Source: an uncultured Clostridia bacterium (GTDB taxonomy: Bacteria > Bacillota > Clostridia > Christensenellales > Pumilibacteraceae). Taken from it: a DNA stretch of 40,215 nt. Numbering within the stretch: position 1 is the first letter of the stretch; each line of letters starts with the position of its first letter. A program made the position numbers and the translations under genes. Where the stretch lies: contig CALVTM010000011.1 of NCBI GenBank assembly GCA_944362615.1, positions 1 through 40,215 on the forward strand, given 5' to 3'. This document shows, piece by piece, positions 1-8,367 of this stretch. The notes below the pieces were generated by a model, which was not told the DNA's origin, made no database searches, and was given only the letters and a program-made list of their open reading frames with translations.

Positions 1-61
1 ACGTCCTTCTTCGGCGCCTGATGCCATTGGCATCCTCCATACGCTCTTTATAGCTTTAATC
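1..61 (-). rRNA. 23S ribosomal RNA, 5' end only (partial)
   Basis: Read on the minus strand, this segment matches the universally conserved start of bacterial 23S rRNA: a GATTAAAG-like beginning, then GCGTATGGAGGATGCC (E. coli has CGTACACGGTGGATGCC), then a GGCGCCGAAGAAGGACGT stretch matching GGCGATGAAGGACGT. The gene runs leftward off the window, so only about 60 nt of it are seen. The mature 5' end is placed near position 61 by alignment from memory and could be off by a few bases. No 16S rRNA or tRNA lies upstream of it in the window. Confidence 0.85.
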
Positions 62-477
62 TTCGTCTATTTCCTCTATTGCAAGACAAATTACCTTCTA
101 TTGTTATATACTGTTTCGCATATACCTTTTCGTCTTTCTTTCTTAAGATAATTTGCTTTACTCTATGTAGTTGTCAAGGTACGATTTTTCCCTTCCGCTT
201 GTCTGCGGGGGCTTTATATATCCACACCGGCGTCAGCACGGTGACAGATAGCTAAACAGGCTGTCATTTCACGACTATACCTCGCACAAAGGGCGTAAAA
301 AAAGGCATAACCTAATATCTCCGTTAACCTTGCAGTTATCCCCTTAACAAATAAGGAAAATCTGCAGCCAAAGCTATTTGCTTTTTTCGGAAATATCCTG
401 TTACACCAGCGGTATTTATCACACTAAATACGTAGTCCAAATAACAAGCCGCTGTCTCTCTTGGCGACAGCTCGATT
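62..477 (-). other. Leader upstream of the 23S rRNA gene
   Basis: About 416 nt lie between the rRNA promoter and the 23S 5' end, with no gene in them. Near 150-180 the minus strand reads GTACCTTGACAACTACATAG, a CTTGA(A/C)AACT-type word that often precedes 23S genes in Clostridia. A short hairpin (GCTGTC...GACAGC) sits at about 451-471, just after the predicted transcription start. No 16S gene, tRNA or reading frame was recognised. Confidence 0.5.
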
Positions 478-506
478 ATAATAAACTATATTAAGCATAA
501 TGTCAA
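478..506 (-). promoter_or_regulatory. Sigma-A-type promoter for the 23S rRNA
   Basis: On the minus strand a perfect TTGACA (-35, 506-501) is separated by 17 nt from TATTAT (-10, 483-478); an overlapping TATAAT begins 3 nt later. It points leftward at the 23S rRNA. The surrounding DNA is strongly AT-rich, as expected for an rRNA upstream element. No other gene lies between it and the rRNA. Confidence 0.6.
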
Positions 507-906
507 GCGTTTTTCATAAATTTTTCAAAAAATTTTTTCAAGGTGCGCACGAACTTTATTTTTACCCGTAAAAGCACACTTTTCCTGCCGAAACGCCGCT
601 GAGGGGCAGCGACAGCGGCGGAAAACTAATGACAAATAAAAGTCTGCCGCGGCGAAGGTCTCCTATCGGAAAAATCAGAAAACGGGGATTTAAAGAGCGG
701 CTGCGGACATTTGCGGGAAAGAATGCGTTCAGAACGGAAGATCAAAAAAATAACTGCCGGCTCAAAGCCGCCGGAAATCCGATATGAACGGATAAAAAAA
801 CCGAAGCCGGTGAAATCACGGCTATTTTATGCGCATATGTAAAAAATTACCCGCTCGCCCGTATCCGTTGACGGTTAAATTTAATAATGCAATTATTCGG
901 TTTAAA
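507..906. other. Gene-free stretch between the rRNA promoter and the membrane-protein unit
   Basis: No convincing coding region or RNA gene was recognised. The first part is AT-rich and may serve as an upstream element of the rRNA promoter. The rest holds several short GC-rich hairpins, for example around 757-775 (CCGGC...GCCGG) and 813-832 (AGCCG...CGGCT), of unknown role. Confidence 0.4.
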
Positions 907-938
907 GTAAAACCGCCCGCGGAAACTGACGCGGGCGG
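907..938 (-). terminator. Intrinsic terminator after the 957-1706 gene
   Basis: A 9-bp perfect GC stem (CCGCCCGCG at 913-921 with CGCGGGCGG at 930-938) encloses an 8-nt loop. It is followed on the minus strand by TTTTAC. It lies directly downstream of the leftward gene ending at 957. Confidence 0.75.
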
Positions 939-956
939 CCGTTACTGATAAAAATT

Positions 957-1706
957 TCAATCATCCTTTTTCTCTTCGCCTGCAGGCTCTTCGGGAGCTG
1001 CTTCATCCGCATGCGAATCTGACCCGCTCTGTTCGGGAGCGTAGTACGGCGCACCCGTCTGGGGATCGTACTTTACATTGCCCGGGTATACAGGTTTCCC
1101 TGTCAGGGGGTCGTACTTCATGTTATTCGGATACACGGGTGCGCCCGTCTGGGGGTCATACCTCATGCCGTTCGATGCGGGCGGCTGCTGATAACCGTTA
1201 CCGTAAGGCGGCTGCTGATAACCGTTGCCGTAAGGCGGCTGCTGATAACCGTTACCGTAAGGCGGCTGCTGATAACCGTTGCCGTAGGGTGACTGTGCGG
1301 GTTTCGGAACCATGGGCTTTTTTACCACAAAGCAAAGTATACCGCCGATAACGAACATTACCGCGCAGACATAGCCGAGCGGCGCTATCGCAAGTATACC
1401 GACGGCAAGCGCGCACACTGCCGCTATAAACGACATTACGCCTCCGGCAGTCGCATTACTCTTCAGCGCCTTAATTCCGCCTATAAGACCGATAACTCCG
1501 CCCGCAATATATAACACCTCGCCTATGATGCTGCGTATATATAAGGCGTGATCGGCGATATAGTACTCCCCTTCCGCTACTCCCTCCTCGATAGCCAACA
1601 GAACGATGCCGAGTATGATCATTCCGAAAAGCATTAATCCGCTGCTGATCGTGCTGATAATGCCGCCGGGAAGACTTATTATCTTCTGACTTTTGTTAGG
1701 TTCCAT
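957..1706 (-). CDS. Four-helix membrane protein with a proline/glycine/tyrosine-rich repeat tail
   Basis: This 249-residue protein has no family that I recognise. The start chosen is the ATG at 1706, because a perfect AGGAGG (1711-1716) lies 4 nt before it; the open frame extends 46 codons further but runs into the upstream gene. Residues about 10-135 contain four hydrophobic segments. The tail then has four tandem copies of YGNGYQQPP and three looser 15-residue units of the type M(R/K)YDP(Q/L)TG(A/K)PVYP, and ends in an acidic stretch (EEPAGEEKKDD). Such Tyr/Pro/Gly-rich tails occur on many Gram-positive membrane proteins and are probably cytoplasmic and disordered. The gene lies 13 nt after a zinc-ribbon membrane protein and is probably co-transcribed with it. 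Confidence 0.75.
   Translation of the reverse strand: MEPNKSQKIISLPGGIISTISSGLMLFGMIILGIVLLAIEEGVAEGEYYIADHALYIRSIIGEVLYIAGGVIGLIGGIKALKSNATAGGVMSFIAAVCALAVGILAIAPLGYVCAVMFVIGGILCFVVKKPMVPKPAQSPYGNGYQQPPYGNGYQQPPYGNGYQQPPYGNGYQQPPASNGMRYDPQTGAPVYPNNMKYDPLTGKPVYPGNVKYDPQTGAPYYAPEQSGSDSHADEAAPEEPAGEEKKDD
1180..1287 (-). repeat. Four tandem 27-bp coding repeats
   Basis: Four head-to-tail 27-bp units (1180-1206, 1207-1233, 1234-1260, 1261-1287) encode YGNGYQQPP in the membrane protein's tail. The units are nearly identical at the DNA level; the main alternation is AC versus GC in one codon, and the last unit has one further change. This suggests recent slippage expansion, and copy number is likely to vary between strains. 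Confidence 0.9.
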
Positions 1707-1719
1707 TTTTCCTCCTGTA

Positions 1720-2238
1720 TTACCATTTATGCTTATTTCTGAAAACGCTTCCGCAATAAGGGCAATGCGTCTTATTCTCTTCCGCAATGAGCGTCGCTCC
1801 GCAATTCGGGCATTTGCCGTATGACGCATCAACGTCATCGGCATTATCGCGTCCGGGTCTTACCGGCGTAAGCGTATCCGCGCCGTCAAACGTGAAGCCG
1901 CTCAGGTACCGCTTGTTGATCAGGTATGTAACAGAGTCGCGCGCATCTTTGGGCGTCATGCCCAGTGTACCGGATATAGCCGTGATCGAGTACACGCCGT
2001 CCTCAGCTATCAAGCTGTAAACGCCCTTGTGCGCTATGAGTTTTGAAAACGCAACCCATGCGAGCGGCGTGCCGTAAAACCCTAAAACGGTAAACACTAT
2101 GCCGAATACGCCGAGCGGAATGATCCCCTGCGAAAAACCGACGGGGATAAGCGGCACTCCGCATATCAGCAGAAGCGACAGTACCGATGCAATCACCGCC
2201 ATTCTTATTATAGCTTGTTTGTACCGAACATTTATCAT
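1720..2238 (-). CDS. Membrane protein with a winged-helix-like region and C-terminal zinc ribbon
   Basis: This 172-residue protein has two N-terminal hydrophobic segments (about residues 8-33 and 37-63). A soluble region of about 50 residues follows that looks like a small winged helix (pattern ...GVYSITAISGTLGMTPKDARDSVTYLINKRYLSGF...). It ends with a zinc ribbon, CPNCGATL...HCPYCGSVF, with two CxxC pairs. I recognise the architecture but not a named family. It is the first gene of a leftward pair with the repeat-tailed membrane protein, so a joint role at the membrane is plausible but unproven. Confidence 0.7.
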   Translation of the reverse strand: MINVRYKQAIIRMAVIASVLSLLLICGVPLIPVGFSQGIIPLGVFGIVFTVLGFYGTPLAWVAFSKLIAHKGVYSLIAEDGVYSITAISGTLGMTPKDARDSVTYLINKRYLSGFTFDGADTLTPVRPGRDNADDVDASYGKCPNCGATLIAEENKTHCPYCGSVFRNKHKW

Positions 2239-2269
2239 AAATACACCGTATAAAACAGACTATACATAT

Positions 2270-2298
2270 ATTTTATCATATGCCCGCCGGTTTGAAAA
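2270..2298 (-). promoter_or_regulatory. Possible promoter for the 2238-957 gene pair
   Basis: The minus strand has TTTTCA (2298-2293), 17 nt, then TAAAAT (2275-2270) preceded by an extended -10 TGA. The -35 is a weak match. The position, about 30 nt before the start codon, is right. Confidence 0.4.
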
Positions 2299-2470
2299 CA
2301 TTTTTTAATGAAATTTTTTTATAATTTATTAAAATATTTCCTGCCCTGATACAACTCCCGGAAGACCCTTTCCGGACGAGTAACTCGCTTTCAGGGCGCA
2401 CGGCACTTTATGACGCTCTTTCGGGTGCGCGGCGGACTTGACCGGACGGGCGGCGCTCTTTCGGAAGCGT

Positions 2471-2511
2471 TATAAAAGAAAAGTGAAGCTCCGGAAGAGG
2501 AGCTTCACTTT
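2471..2511 (-). terminator. Intrinsic terminator of the glucosidase-glgC-glgD operon
   Basis: A 12-bp perfect stem (AAGTGAAGCTCC at 2481-2492 with GGAGCTTCACTT at 2499-2510) has a 6-nt loop and is followed on the minus strand by a T-rich run. It lies about 30 nt past the glgD stop codon. Confidence 0.85.
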
Positions 2512-2542
2512 GTTTCTCCGTTCAGGCATTATCTGAAGCGCG

Positions 2543-3655
2543 TCAGATTGTGCCTTCTTTTTCGATGTAGTAAGGATGCGTCGGATGACCGGAAAGCAGG
2601 CGTCCCTCAAGGACATGAGCGTCCTTGTCCATGATCACGCAGTTGAGAGTCGATCCGGCTTCAACAACCGAATCCTGCATTATGATAGAGCCGGTGACCT
2701 TTGCTCCCTTGGCTATGTGGCATCCGCGGAAAATTATCGAATCCGTGACCTCGCCTTCGATCAGACAGCCATCGGCTATCATCGAATTGGTGACTTTTGC
2801 GGTATCCGTAAACTTAGCGGGAACAGAGTCGCGCACCTTTGTGTAAATGCCCGCGCCGCCCTTGTAGAACAGTTCGCGCACTACTTCGGGATTAAGCAGC
2901 TCCATAGAGTGAGCATAATAATCCGCAAGGCTGTTCACCGCAACACAATAGCCGTCCAGCTGATAGCCGTAGATCTTGTACTCGTTGACCTTAGCAAGTA
3001 TATCGCGTGAGAATGAAGTTACTCCCCACTGCGTGCTGTGGTCAAGTATGTACAGAAGCAAGCGGCGGGATATGATCATGAAATCGGTATAGACCATATG
3101 CTCGCCCTCCGCGCCTTCTACTCCGCAAGTCTTGGTCACGCGGTCATCATTGTCCATTTCCACGATAAGACGTTCATGGTCGCCGCGGTTGACCTTCTTT
3201 TTACGGACTATGAGCGTTATGTCCGCACCCTTTTTCTCGTGTGCCGCAAGCGCGGGCGCAAAATCAAGGTTGCAGATAATGTCGCAGTCAGCCATAACAA
3301 CATAATCGGCATCGCTGTGGCGGATGTAGCTGGCAACGCTCTTTATCGCTTCGAAACGGCTGTTGAATACACCGCCGCCCGATTCGTCGCTGAACGGAGG
3401 AAGGATCGTAAGACCGCCGTTCTTGCGGGAGAGGTCCCAGTTTTTACCGCTCTGGACGTGATCCATAAGCGACTGATAGTTGTACTTCGTTATTATACCT
3501 ATATTTGTTATTCCGCTGTTGACCATGCCGGAAAGCACAAAGTCAATCAGGCGGTATCTTCCGCCAAACGGTACGGACGCAAGCGTGCGCACCTTGGTCA
3601 GTTCAGGTATATCTCTTTCGTGAATATTTGAGAAAATTATTCCTAACGTCTTCAT
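2543..3655 (-). CDS. glgD: Glucose-1-phosphate adenylyltransferase regulatory subunit GlgD
   Basis: The 370-residue protein has the nucleotidyltransferase fold followed by a left-handed beta-helix tail with hexapeptide-like repeats (residues about 285-360). The N-terminal catalytic loop AGG(Q)GSRL found in GlgC is replaced here by IIFSNIHERDIPELTKVR. That replacement is characteristic of GlgD, the non-catalytic or weakly catalytic partner of GlgC in Firmicutes. The conserved PFGGRYRLIDF and SGKNWDLSRKNGG motifs are present. The start lies 1 nt after the glgC stop, indicating translational coupling. Family knowledge: GlgC and GlgD form a heterotetramer that makes ADP-glucose from glucose-1-phosphate and ATP for glycogen synthesis. 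Confidence 0.93.
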   Translation of the reverse strand: MKTLGIIFSNIHERDIPELTKVRTLASVPFGGRYRLIDFVLSGMVNSGITNIGIITKYNYQSLMDHVQSGKNWDLSRKNGGLTILPPFSDESGGGVFNSRFEAIKSVASYIRHSDADYVVMADCDIICNLDFAPALAAHEKKGADITLIVRKKKVNRGDHERLIVEMDNDDRVTKTCGVEGAEGEHMVYTDFMIISRRLLLYILDHSTQWGVTSFSRDILAKVNEYKIYGYQLDGYCVAVNSLADYYAHSMELLNPEVVRELFYKGGAGIYTKVRDSVPAKFTDTAKVTNSMIADGCLIEGEVTDSIIFRGCHIAKGAKVTGSIIMQDSVVEAGSTLNCVIMDKDAHVLEGRLLSGHPTHPYYIEKEGTI

Positions 3656-3656
3656 G

Positions 3657-4838
3657 TCAATCCGCCTCCGTGACGCTGCCGCTCTCTATCTCGGTACCGT
3701 CGGGCAGGACGGTGTCTCTGCCGACAAGTGCAATGCGGTCAGGGCTGCTCTTCGCGTCACCCAGAACGCAGTTCTTACCTATCGTGACGTTTTCATCGAT
3801 GATCGCATACGAAATTTTGCTTCCCGCACCGATCACCGTTCCGCTGAACACGATGGAATTTTCCACAACGGCGCCCTCTTCTATCGTGACGCCCTCTCCG
3901 ATGACGGAGTTTACGACTTCGCCTGCTATGATGTCGCCTTCGGTCACGATACTGTTATTTGCGCTGCCCTCTTTCATGAACAGAGCGGGCGGGTACGCGT
4001 TGTTTCCGGAATAGATCTTCCATGCGTCGCCGTCAAGCGCAAAGGTGGGCTTGAGACCGAGAAGGTCCATGTTCGCCTCCCAAAGGCTCTTGAGCGTTCC
4101 GACGTCTTTCCAGTAACCCTCGAACTGGTATGCGAATACTCGCATATTGCGTTCAAGCATCTTGGGAATAATGTTCTTACCAAAGTCCTTTTCGCTGTTC
4201 GGATCCTCATCATCCTCCGTGAGCATACGAACAAGAACGTCCTTCTTGAACAGATATACACCCATTGAAGCATGGTTGCTCTTCGGCTCTTTCGGCTTTT
4301 CCGCAAAGTCGAATATCTTCTTCGACTTGTCGTAGCTCATGATACCGAATCTCGGAGCTTCTTCGATAGGAACGTCAATAACGGCGATCGTAATGTCCGC
4401 ATCCGTCTCTACATGCTGAGCAAGCATTTTCGAGTAGTCCATTTTGTAGATATGGTCGCCGGACAAGATCAGAACGTGTTCGCTGTCATACTTGTTAAGG
4501 AACTGTATGTTCTGATAGATCGCGTTTGCCGTACCTTCATACCAACGGGCTCCGCGCTTTGCCTGATAAGGCGCAAGCACATGCGCGCCGCCGTTCTTGC
4601 GGTCGAGATCCCAGCTTTCGCCCGTGCCTATGTATTCGTTGAGAACAAGCGGCTGGTACTGCGTCAGCACACCGACAGTGTCTATGCCCGAATTGGTGCA
4701 GTTTGAAAGCGGAAAGTCGATTATGCGGTATTTACCTCCGAAAGATACCGCAGGCTTTGCCACCGTGGTCGTAAGGGCTTTGAGACGTGACCCCTGTCCT
4801 CCGGCAAGCAGCATTGCCACACATTTTTTCTTCTTCAT
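3657..4838 (-). CDS. glgC: Glucose-1-phosphate adenylyltransferase GlgC
   Basis: The 393-residue protein carries the catalytic loop [14 protein letters not shown] at residues 10-23, [19 protein letters not shown], and [14 protein letters not shown]. The substrate-binding region [11 protein letters not shown]...[15 protein letters not shown] is also present, as is a C-terminal beta-helix with isoleucine-rich hexapeptides. Length and motifs match bacterial ADP-glucose pyrophosphorylase, the committed step of glycogen synthesis. A GGGGTG ribosome binding site precedes the ATG at 4838. It lies 36 nt downstream of the GH3 glucosidase and 1 nt before glgD, so all three are probably one transcript. 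Linking glucoside hydrolysis with glycogen synthesis suggests storage of imported or released glucose. Confidence 0.96.
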   Translation of the reverse strand: MKKKKCVAMLLAGGQGSRLKALTTTVAKPAVSFGGKYRIIDFPLSNCTNSGIDTVGVLTQYQPLVLNEYIGTGESWDLDRKNGGAHVLAPYQAKRGARWYEGTANAIYQNIQFLNKYDSEHVLILSGDHIYKMDYSKMLAQHVETDADITIAVIDVPIEEAPRFGIMSYDKSKKIFDFAEKPKEPKSNHASMGVYLFKKDVLVRMLTEDDEDPNSEKDFGKNIIPKMLERNMRVFAYQFEGYWKDVGTLKSLWEANMDLLGLKPTFALDGDAWKIYSGNNAYPPALFMKEGSANNSIVTEGDIIAGEVVNSVIGEGVTIEEGAVVENSIVFSGTVIGAGSKISYAIIDENVTIGKNCVLGDAKSSPDRIALVGRDTVLPDGTEIESGSVTEAD

Positions 4839-4874
4839 ATATTTTCACCCCTTGATTAGGATTTTGCCTTAGCG

Positions 4875-7547
4875 TTATTCAGCGTCCTTATTTATTTTGT
4901 CCTGCGACTTGAGATCGGCTTCACGGCTTTTCTTCATCATCTTTTCTTCGCGGATCTCTTCCTTTGTCTTACCGCGGCGAAGCTGTCCGAGACCCTTGAA
5001 GAAGTGACCGTTACACATCATGATAAGTCCGTCCATACGAGCTCTGTTCATTCCGCCGAACTTAGCCATACCGCGGATAGGCTGATGCACAACACCCATC
5101 TCAAGCGTATTGGACAGAGTGCGGTTGCCCATCTTCCAGAGCAGCGAACGTCCGAATCTGATCACGCCGGAGAACAGTCTGCCGAACCAACGCTTGGAGT
5201 AACGGAGATCCGCAACCGTGCAGTTATAGTGGATGACCATTCTGTTCTTCTTGTAGAACTTGTATCCGGGATCGGGTACCGGATATTTATACTTATCCGC
5301 ACCACAGCTCATAAGCGCCTTGAACTCGTCCAGGCTGACGTTTCCTGCTTTGCCGGAGTAGTAGTCGGCAAGGTCCGCACCCGCGTAAGGATTGACCGTC
5401 GTCGTGCCTGCGACTTCCAGTTTACCGGTAAGTCTTATATCCGCGCTGGATGCGCCGACCATGATATCATATGTGCCGCCTTCAACTTCCCACTTATTCG
5501 TAGCGACGTTGAAGTAACGGAACGTGCGCTCGTCGAACGGGATCGTAACCTTGACGCTTGCGCCCGCCTTGACGAACACTTTTTTGAAGCCCTTAAGCTC
5601 CTTAGCGGGACGGAATATCTTAGCGCCCTTGAGTCCGACGTACAGCTGAGCGACTTCCTTACCGTCGCGGTCGCCGGTGTTCGTGATCGTGAACGTTACA
5701 CCGTCCTTGGTAACTGCAAGATCGGAATACTTATAAGTCGTGTAGGACATACCGTAACCGAAAGGATAACGAACGGCAACGCCGGCGGTATCATAGTAAC
5801 GGTAACCGACATACAGACCCTCGCGGTATTCAACGGTCAGCTCCTTGCCGGGGAAGTGAGATGCGCTCGAGCAGTCTTCATAATTGTAAGGATAGCTCTC
5901 TGCAAGCTTGCCGGACGGGTTGACATTACCCACTACAACGTCAAGCACCGCATTTGCAATCGCCTGTCCGCCGAGGTATGCGTGAACGATAGCGTCCACT
6001 TTGTCCGCAAACGGAAGCTCTACAGCAGAACCGCAGGACAGTATGACTACAGTCTTTACGCCGGCAGCGGTGATAGCATCGATCAGATCGAGCTGAGGCT
6101 GGGGAATCTTGATATCCTTTCTGTCCAGACCTTCCGCTTCGGTAACCTCATCCAGTCCAACGTAAACGAGAGCGACTTCCGCTTTCTTCGCAAGCTCGAC
6201 AGCGCTCTTGATAAGCGCGGGCTTTTTCTTGCCGTAACGGTCAAAGCCGGGCTCGTAACCTATTACATCGAGGTTATAGACGTTCGCACCGGGCGCTCCC
6301 ACCTTATCCTGAGGGCAAGGCAGCGGGTTCTTCTCGTATTTTTCGATCGAGAATCCGAGGCATGCAAGAGGCGAATCCAGTTTAGTCGGATTAACGACGC
6401 TGGAGCCTGCGCCCTGATAACGGGGAACTTTTGCAAAGTCGCCGATGACCGCTACTTTCGTGCCGCCCGCAAGAGGAAGCATGTTATTTTCGTTGCGCAG
6501 CAGTACTATGCACTCCTCTGCGCACTTCTTAGCCATTTCATGATGCTCGTCGACGTTTCTGACGTACAGTTTTTCGTCGGGATCTCTGCCCTCGAACATC
6601 TTATTTGTTGTGAATACAAGGTCAAGCAGTCTGTCAAGACACTCGTCGAGATATTTCTCGTCCAGTTTGCCGTCCTTAAGAGCAGCCATAACGCGCTCAT
6701 ACTGACCGCCCGGACGATCGGGAGTAAGCTCGGGAGGCACTTCATACCCTTTCGTAAGAGCTTTATACAAATCGTCGTTCGAGTACAGGCAGGAAGGCAT
6801 CTCCAGCTCGTTGCCCGCAACAAGACCCTGGATACGATCGTTACAGCCTGCCCAGTCGGTGACTACTACCTTATCATAACCCCAGTCGCCGCGGAGAATA
6901 TCCAGCATAAGGTGCACATTCTCGTTCGTATGCGTACCGTTAACCATATTGTACGAGCTCATGACGGAAAGAGGCTTTCCTTCATCTACTGCGATCTCAA
7001 AGCCGGTCAGGTAGATCTCACGCATGGTGCGCTCGTCAGCGATGGTATCAAGTACCATGCGGCGCTCTTCCTGGTTGTTAAGCGCAAAGTGCTTAATGCA
7101 CGCGGATATTCCGTTGGACTGAATACCTCTTACATAAGCCGCAGCCATCTTACCTGAAAGCAGAGGATCTTCGGAGAAATACTCGAAGTTTCTGCCGCAA
7201 CGAGGGTTGCGCTTGATGTTCATGCCGGGTCCGAGAAGAACGTTGACATGCTCGTCGACTGCTTCCTCACCGAGCATCTTGCCCATTTCCTCACCCAGCT
7301 CGTCGTTCCAGCTGTTAGCCATCGTAGCGGCGGTAGGGAAACAAGTTGCGGGAATGGATGCGTTAAGTCCGAGGTGATCGGCAGCGGCAGCCTGTTTACG
7401 TATGCCGTGCGGTCCGTCCGAAAGGAACATGGACGGGATCTTGACGTCGTCTCTGTCGACGCCAACGGTCTGCCAGAAGTCCTTACCGGACGTAAGAGCG
7501 ACCTTTTCTTCCAGTGTAAGTTTGGAGATTAAATCCTGATACTTCAT
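4875..7547 (-). CDS. Glycoside hydrolase family 3 beta-glucosidase with an extra C-terminal region
   Basis: The 890-residue protein has the GH3 N-terminal barrel (KHFALNNQE near residues 152-160; nucleophile region VVVTDWAGCND, with predicted nucleophile Asp231). The alpha/beta sandwich follows (VAVIGDFA..., VVILSCGSAVELPF) and then a fibronectin-III-like domain (about 620-710). Beyond these is an additional region of about 130 residues (from about 740) rich in basic residues and ending in KKSREADLKSQDKINKDAE, which standard GH3 enzymes lack. No signal peptide is visible, so it is probably cytoplasmic and acts on imported beta-glucosides. The start has a GAAGGA ribosome binding site. It is the first gene of a probable operon with glgC and glgD. 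The exact substrate cannot be read from the sequence. Confidence 0.9.
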   Translation of the reverse strand: MKYQDLISKLTLEEKVALTSGKDFWQTVGVDRDDVKIPSMFLSDGPHGIRKQAAAADHLGLNASIPATCFPTAATMANSWNDELGEEMGKMLGEEAVDEHVNVLLGPGMNIKRNPRCGRNFEYFSEDPLLSGKMAAAYVRGIQSNGISACIKHFALNNQEERRMVLDTIADERTMREIYLTGFEIAVDEGKPLSVMSSYNMVNGTHTNENVHLMLDILRGDWGYDKVVVTDWAGCNDRIQGLVAGNELEMPSCLYSNDDLYKALTKGYEVPPELTPDRPGGQYERVMAALKDGKLDEKYLDECLDRLLDLVFTTNKMFEGRDPDEKLYVRNVDEHHEMAKKCAEECIVLLRNENNMLPLAGGTKVAVIGDFAKVPRYQGAGSSVVNPTKLDSPLACLGFSIEKYEKNPLPCPQDKVGAPGANVYNLDVIGYEPGFDRYGKKKPALIKSAVELAKKAEVALVYVGLDEVTEAEGLDRKDIKIPQPQLDLIDAITAAGVKTVVILSCGSAVELPFADKVDAIVHAYLGGQAIANAVLDVVVGNVNPSGKLAESYPYNYEDCSSASHFPGKELTVEYREGLYVGYRYYDTAGVAVRYPFGYGMSYTTYKYSDLAVTKDGVTFTITNTGDRDGKEVAQLYVGLKGAKIFRPAKELKGFKKVFVKAGASVKVTIPFDERTFRYFNVATNKWEVEGGTYDIMVGASSADIRLTGKLEVAGTTTVNPYAGADLADYYSGKAGNVSLDEFKALMSCGADKYKYPVPDPGYKFYKKNRMVIHYNCTVADLRYSKRWFGRLFSGVIRFGRSLLWKMGNRTLSNTLEMGVVHQPIRGMAKFGGMNRARMDGLIMMCNGHFFKGLGQLRRGKTKEEIREEKMMKKSREADLKSQDKINKDAE

Positions 7548-8054
7548 CGATCGATCCTTCTTTTATATTTATTTTATTACCCGCAGCATCCGCTCTCACC
7601 CGGACGCATCTGCGGAAATATTCGTTTGTGTGAATGTGTCCGGCGTTTGCAGCCCCGGATATTTCCATGGGCTTCCTTCAGCCGTATAACGCGGATATCT
7701 TCGGCGGCATAGCTACCATGTTCACCGCCCTGCCGCCTCGACGCAGATACCGTTTTTACGCCCCGCCCTTTTAAAAAACTATGTAATCGAGTGTGGGGAT
7801 TTTTGCCTGTCTTGCGCGAACCGGCTCGGATCCTGACGTCTTACGGCTCGCAAGCCGCAACTCTGCCGCTTTGCCTAATATATTCTGCCGACACATGCAT
7901 AACATAATCCGTCACGCATCCGACAAAATACTTCACTTTGCCGCAGTATTTTTCTGATAAGAGAAACGCCGAAAGCCGCCCTACCGATAGACAACGGCGG
8001 CGGCTAAGCTAATTTTCTGTTCATCCTCTCATCATTTACCGTCATACTTAATTT
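7548..8054 (-). other. Long 5' leader of the glucosidase-glgCD operon
   Basis: About 500 nt separate the predicted transcription start (near 8048) from the glucosidase start codon. It contains GC-rich segments that could fold, for example around 7975-8000 and 7840-7860. I did not recognise a known riboswitch, T-box or leader peptide. A 61-codon open frame within it has no visible ribosome binding site and is not called. Confidence 0.35.
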
Positions 8055-8082
8055 ATTATACCATAAAATTAACATTTGTCAA
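8055..8082 (-). promoter_or_regulatory. Sigma-A-type promoter of the glucosidase-glgCD operon
   Basis: The minus strand shows a perfect TTGACA (8082-8077), a 16-nt spacer and a perfect TATAAT (8060-8055) with an extended-10 TGG just before it. It points at the leftward operon that starts at 7547. Confidence 0.75.
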
Positions 8083-8319
8083 TAGGGATTTTTTAAATAA
8101 ATTGTGATTTGTCAGACGTTTTTTATTATATATCATACCCGGATCCTGATCCGGCGGATTGCTTGTATGAAAAAATGTCAGAAACGATTAATCAACGCCG
8201 CCGGACGGCTCGCTTCCGGCGCCCGGAAAAAGCTATCCGCACAGCCGCCGGCGCGCTTTAACCTCGGATGACCGGATCAGCCCTATACCGGATATTTTCC
8301 GCCGGAAATTTTGCCGTAA

Positions 8320-8353
8320 ACAAAAAGGCCGATCCGCTTTTGAATCAGCCTTT
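8320..8353 (-). terminator. Intrinsic terminator after the metallo-beta-lactamase-fold gene
   Basis: The stem AAAGGC-GAT...ATC-GCCTTT (arms about 8325-8334 and 8343-8353, with one or two mismatches) is followed on the minus strand by TTTTTG. It lies 15 nt past the stop codon at 8368. Confidence 0.75.
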
Positions 8354-8367
8354 ATTGCAATTTCCGG

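Noticed and set aside
1139..1351. Rightward 70-codon frame with repeated AAADNRYRK units
   Set aside because: It is the antisense of the tandem repeats in the membrane-protein tail and has no ribosome binding site.
5004..7157. Rightward 717-codon open frame
   Set aside because: It is antisense to the GH3 glucosidase, whose motifs and operon position are clear. The long frame is a by-product of codon usage.
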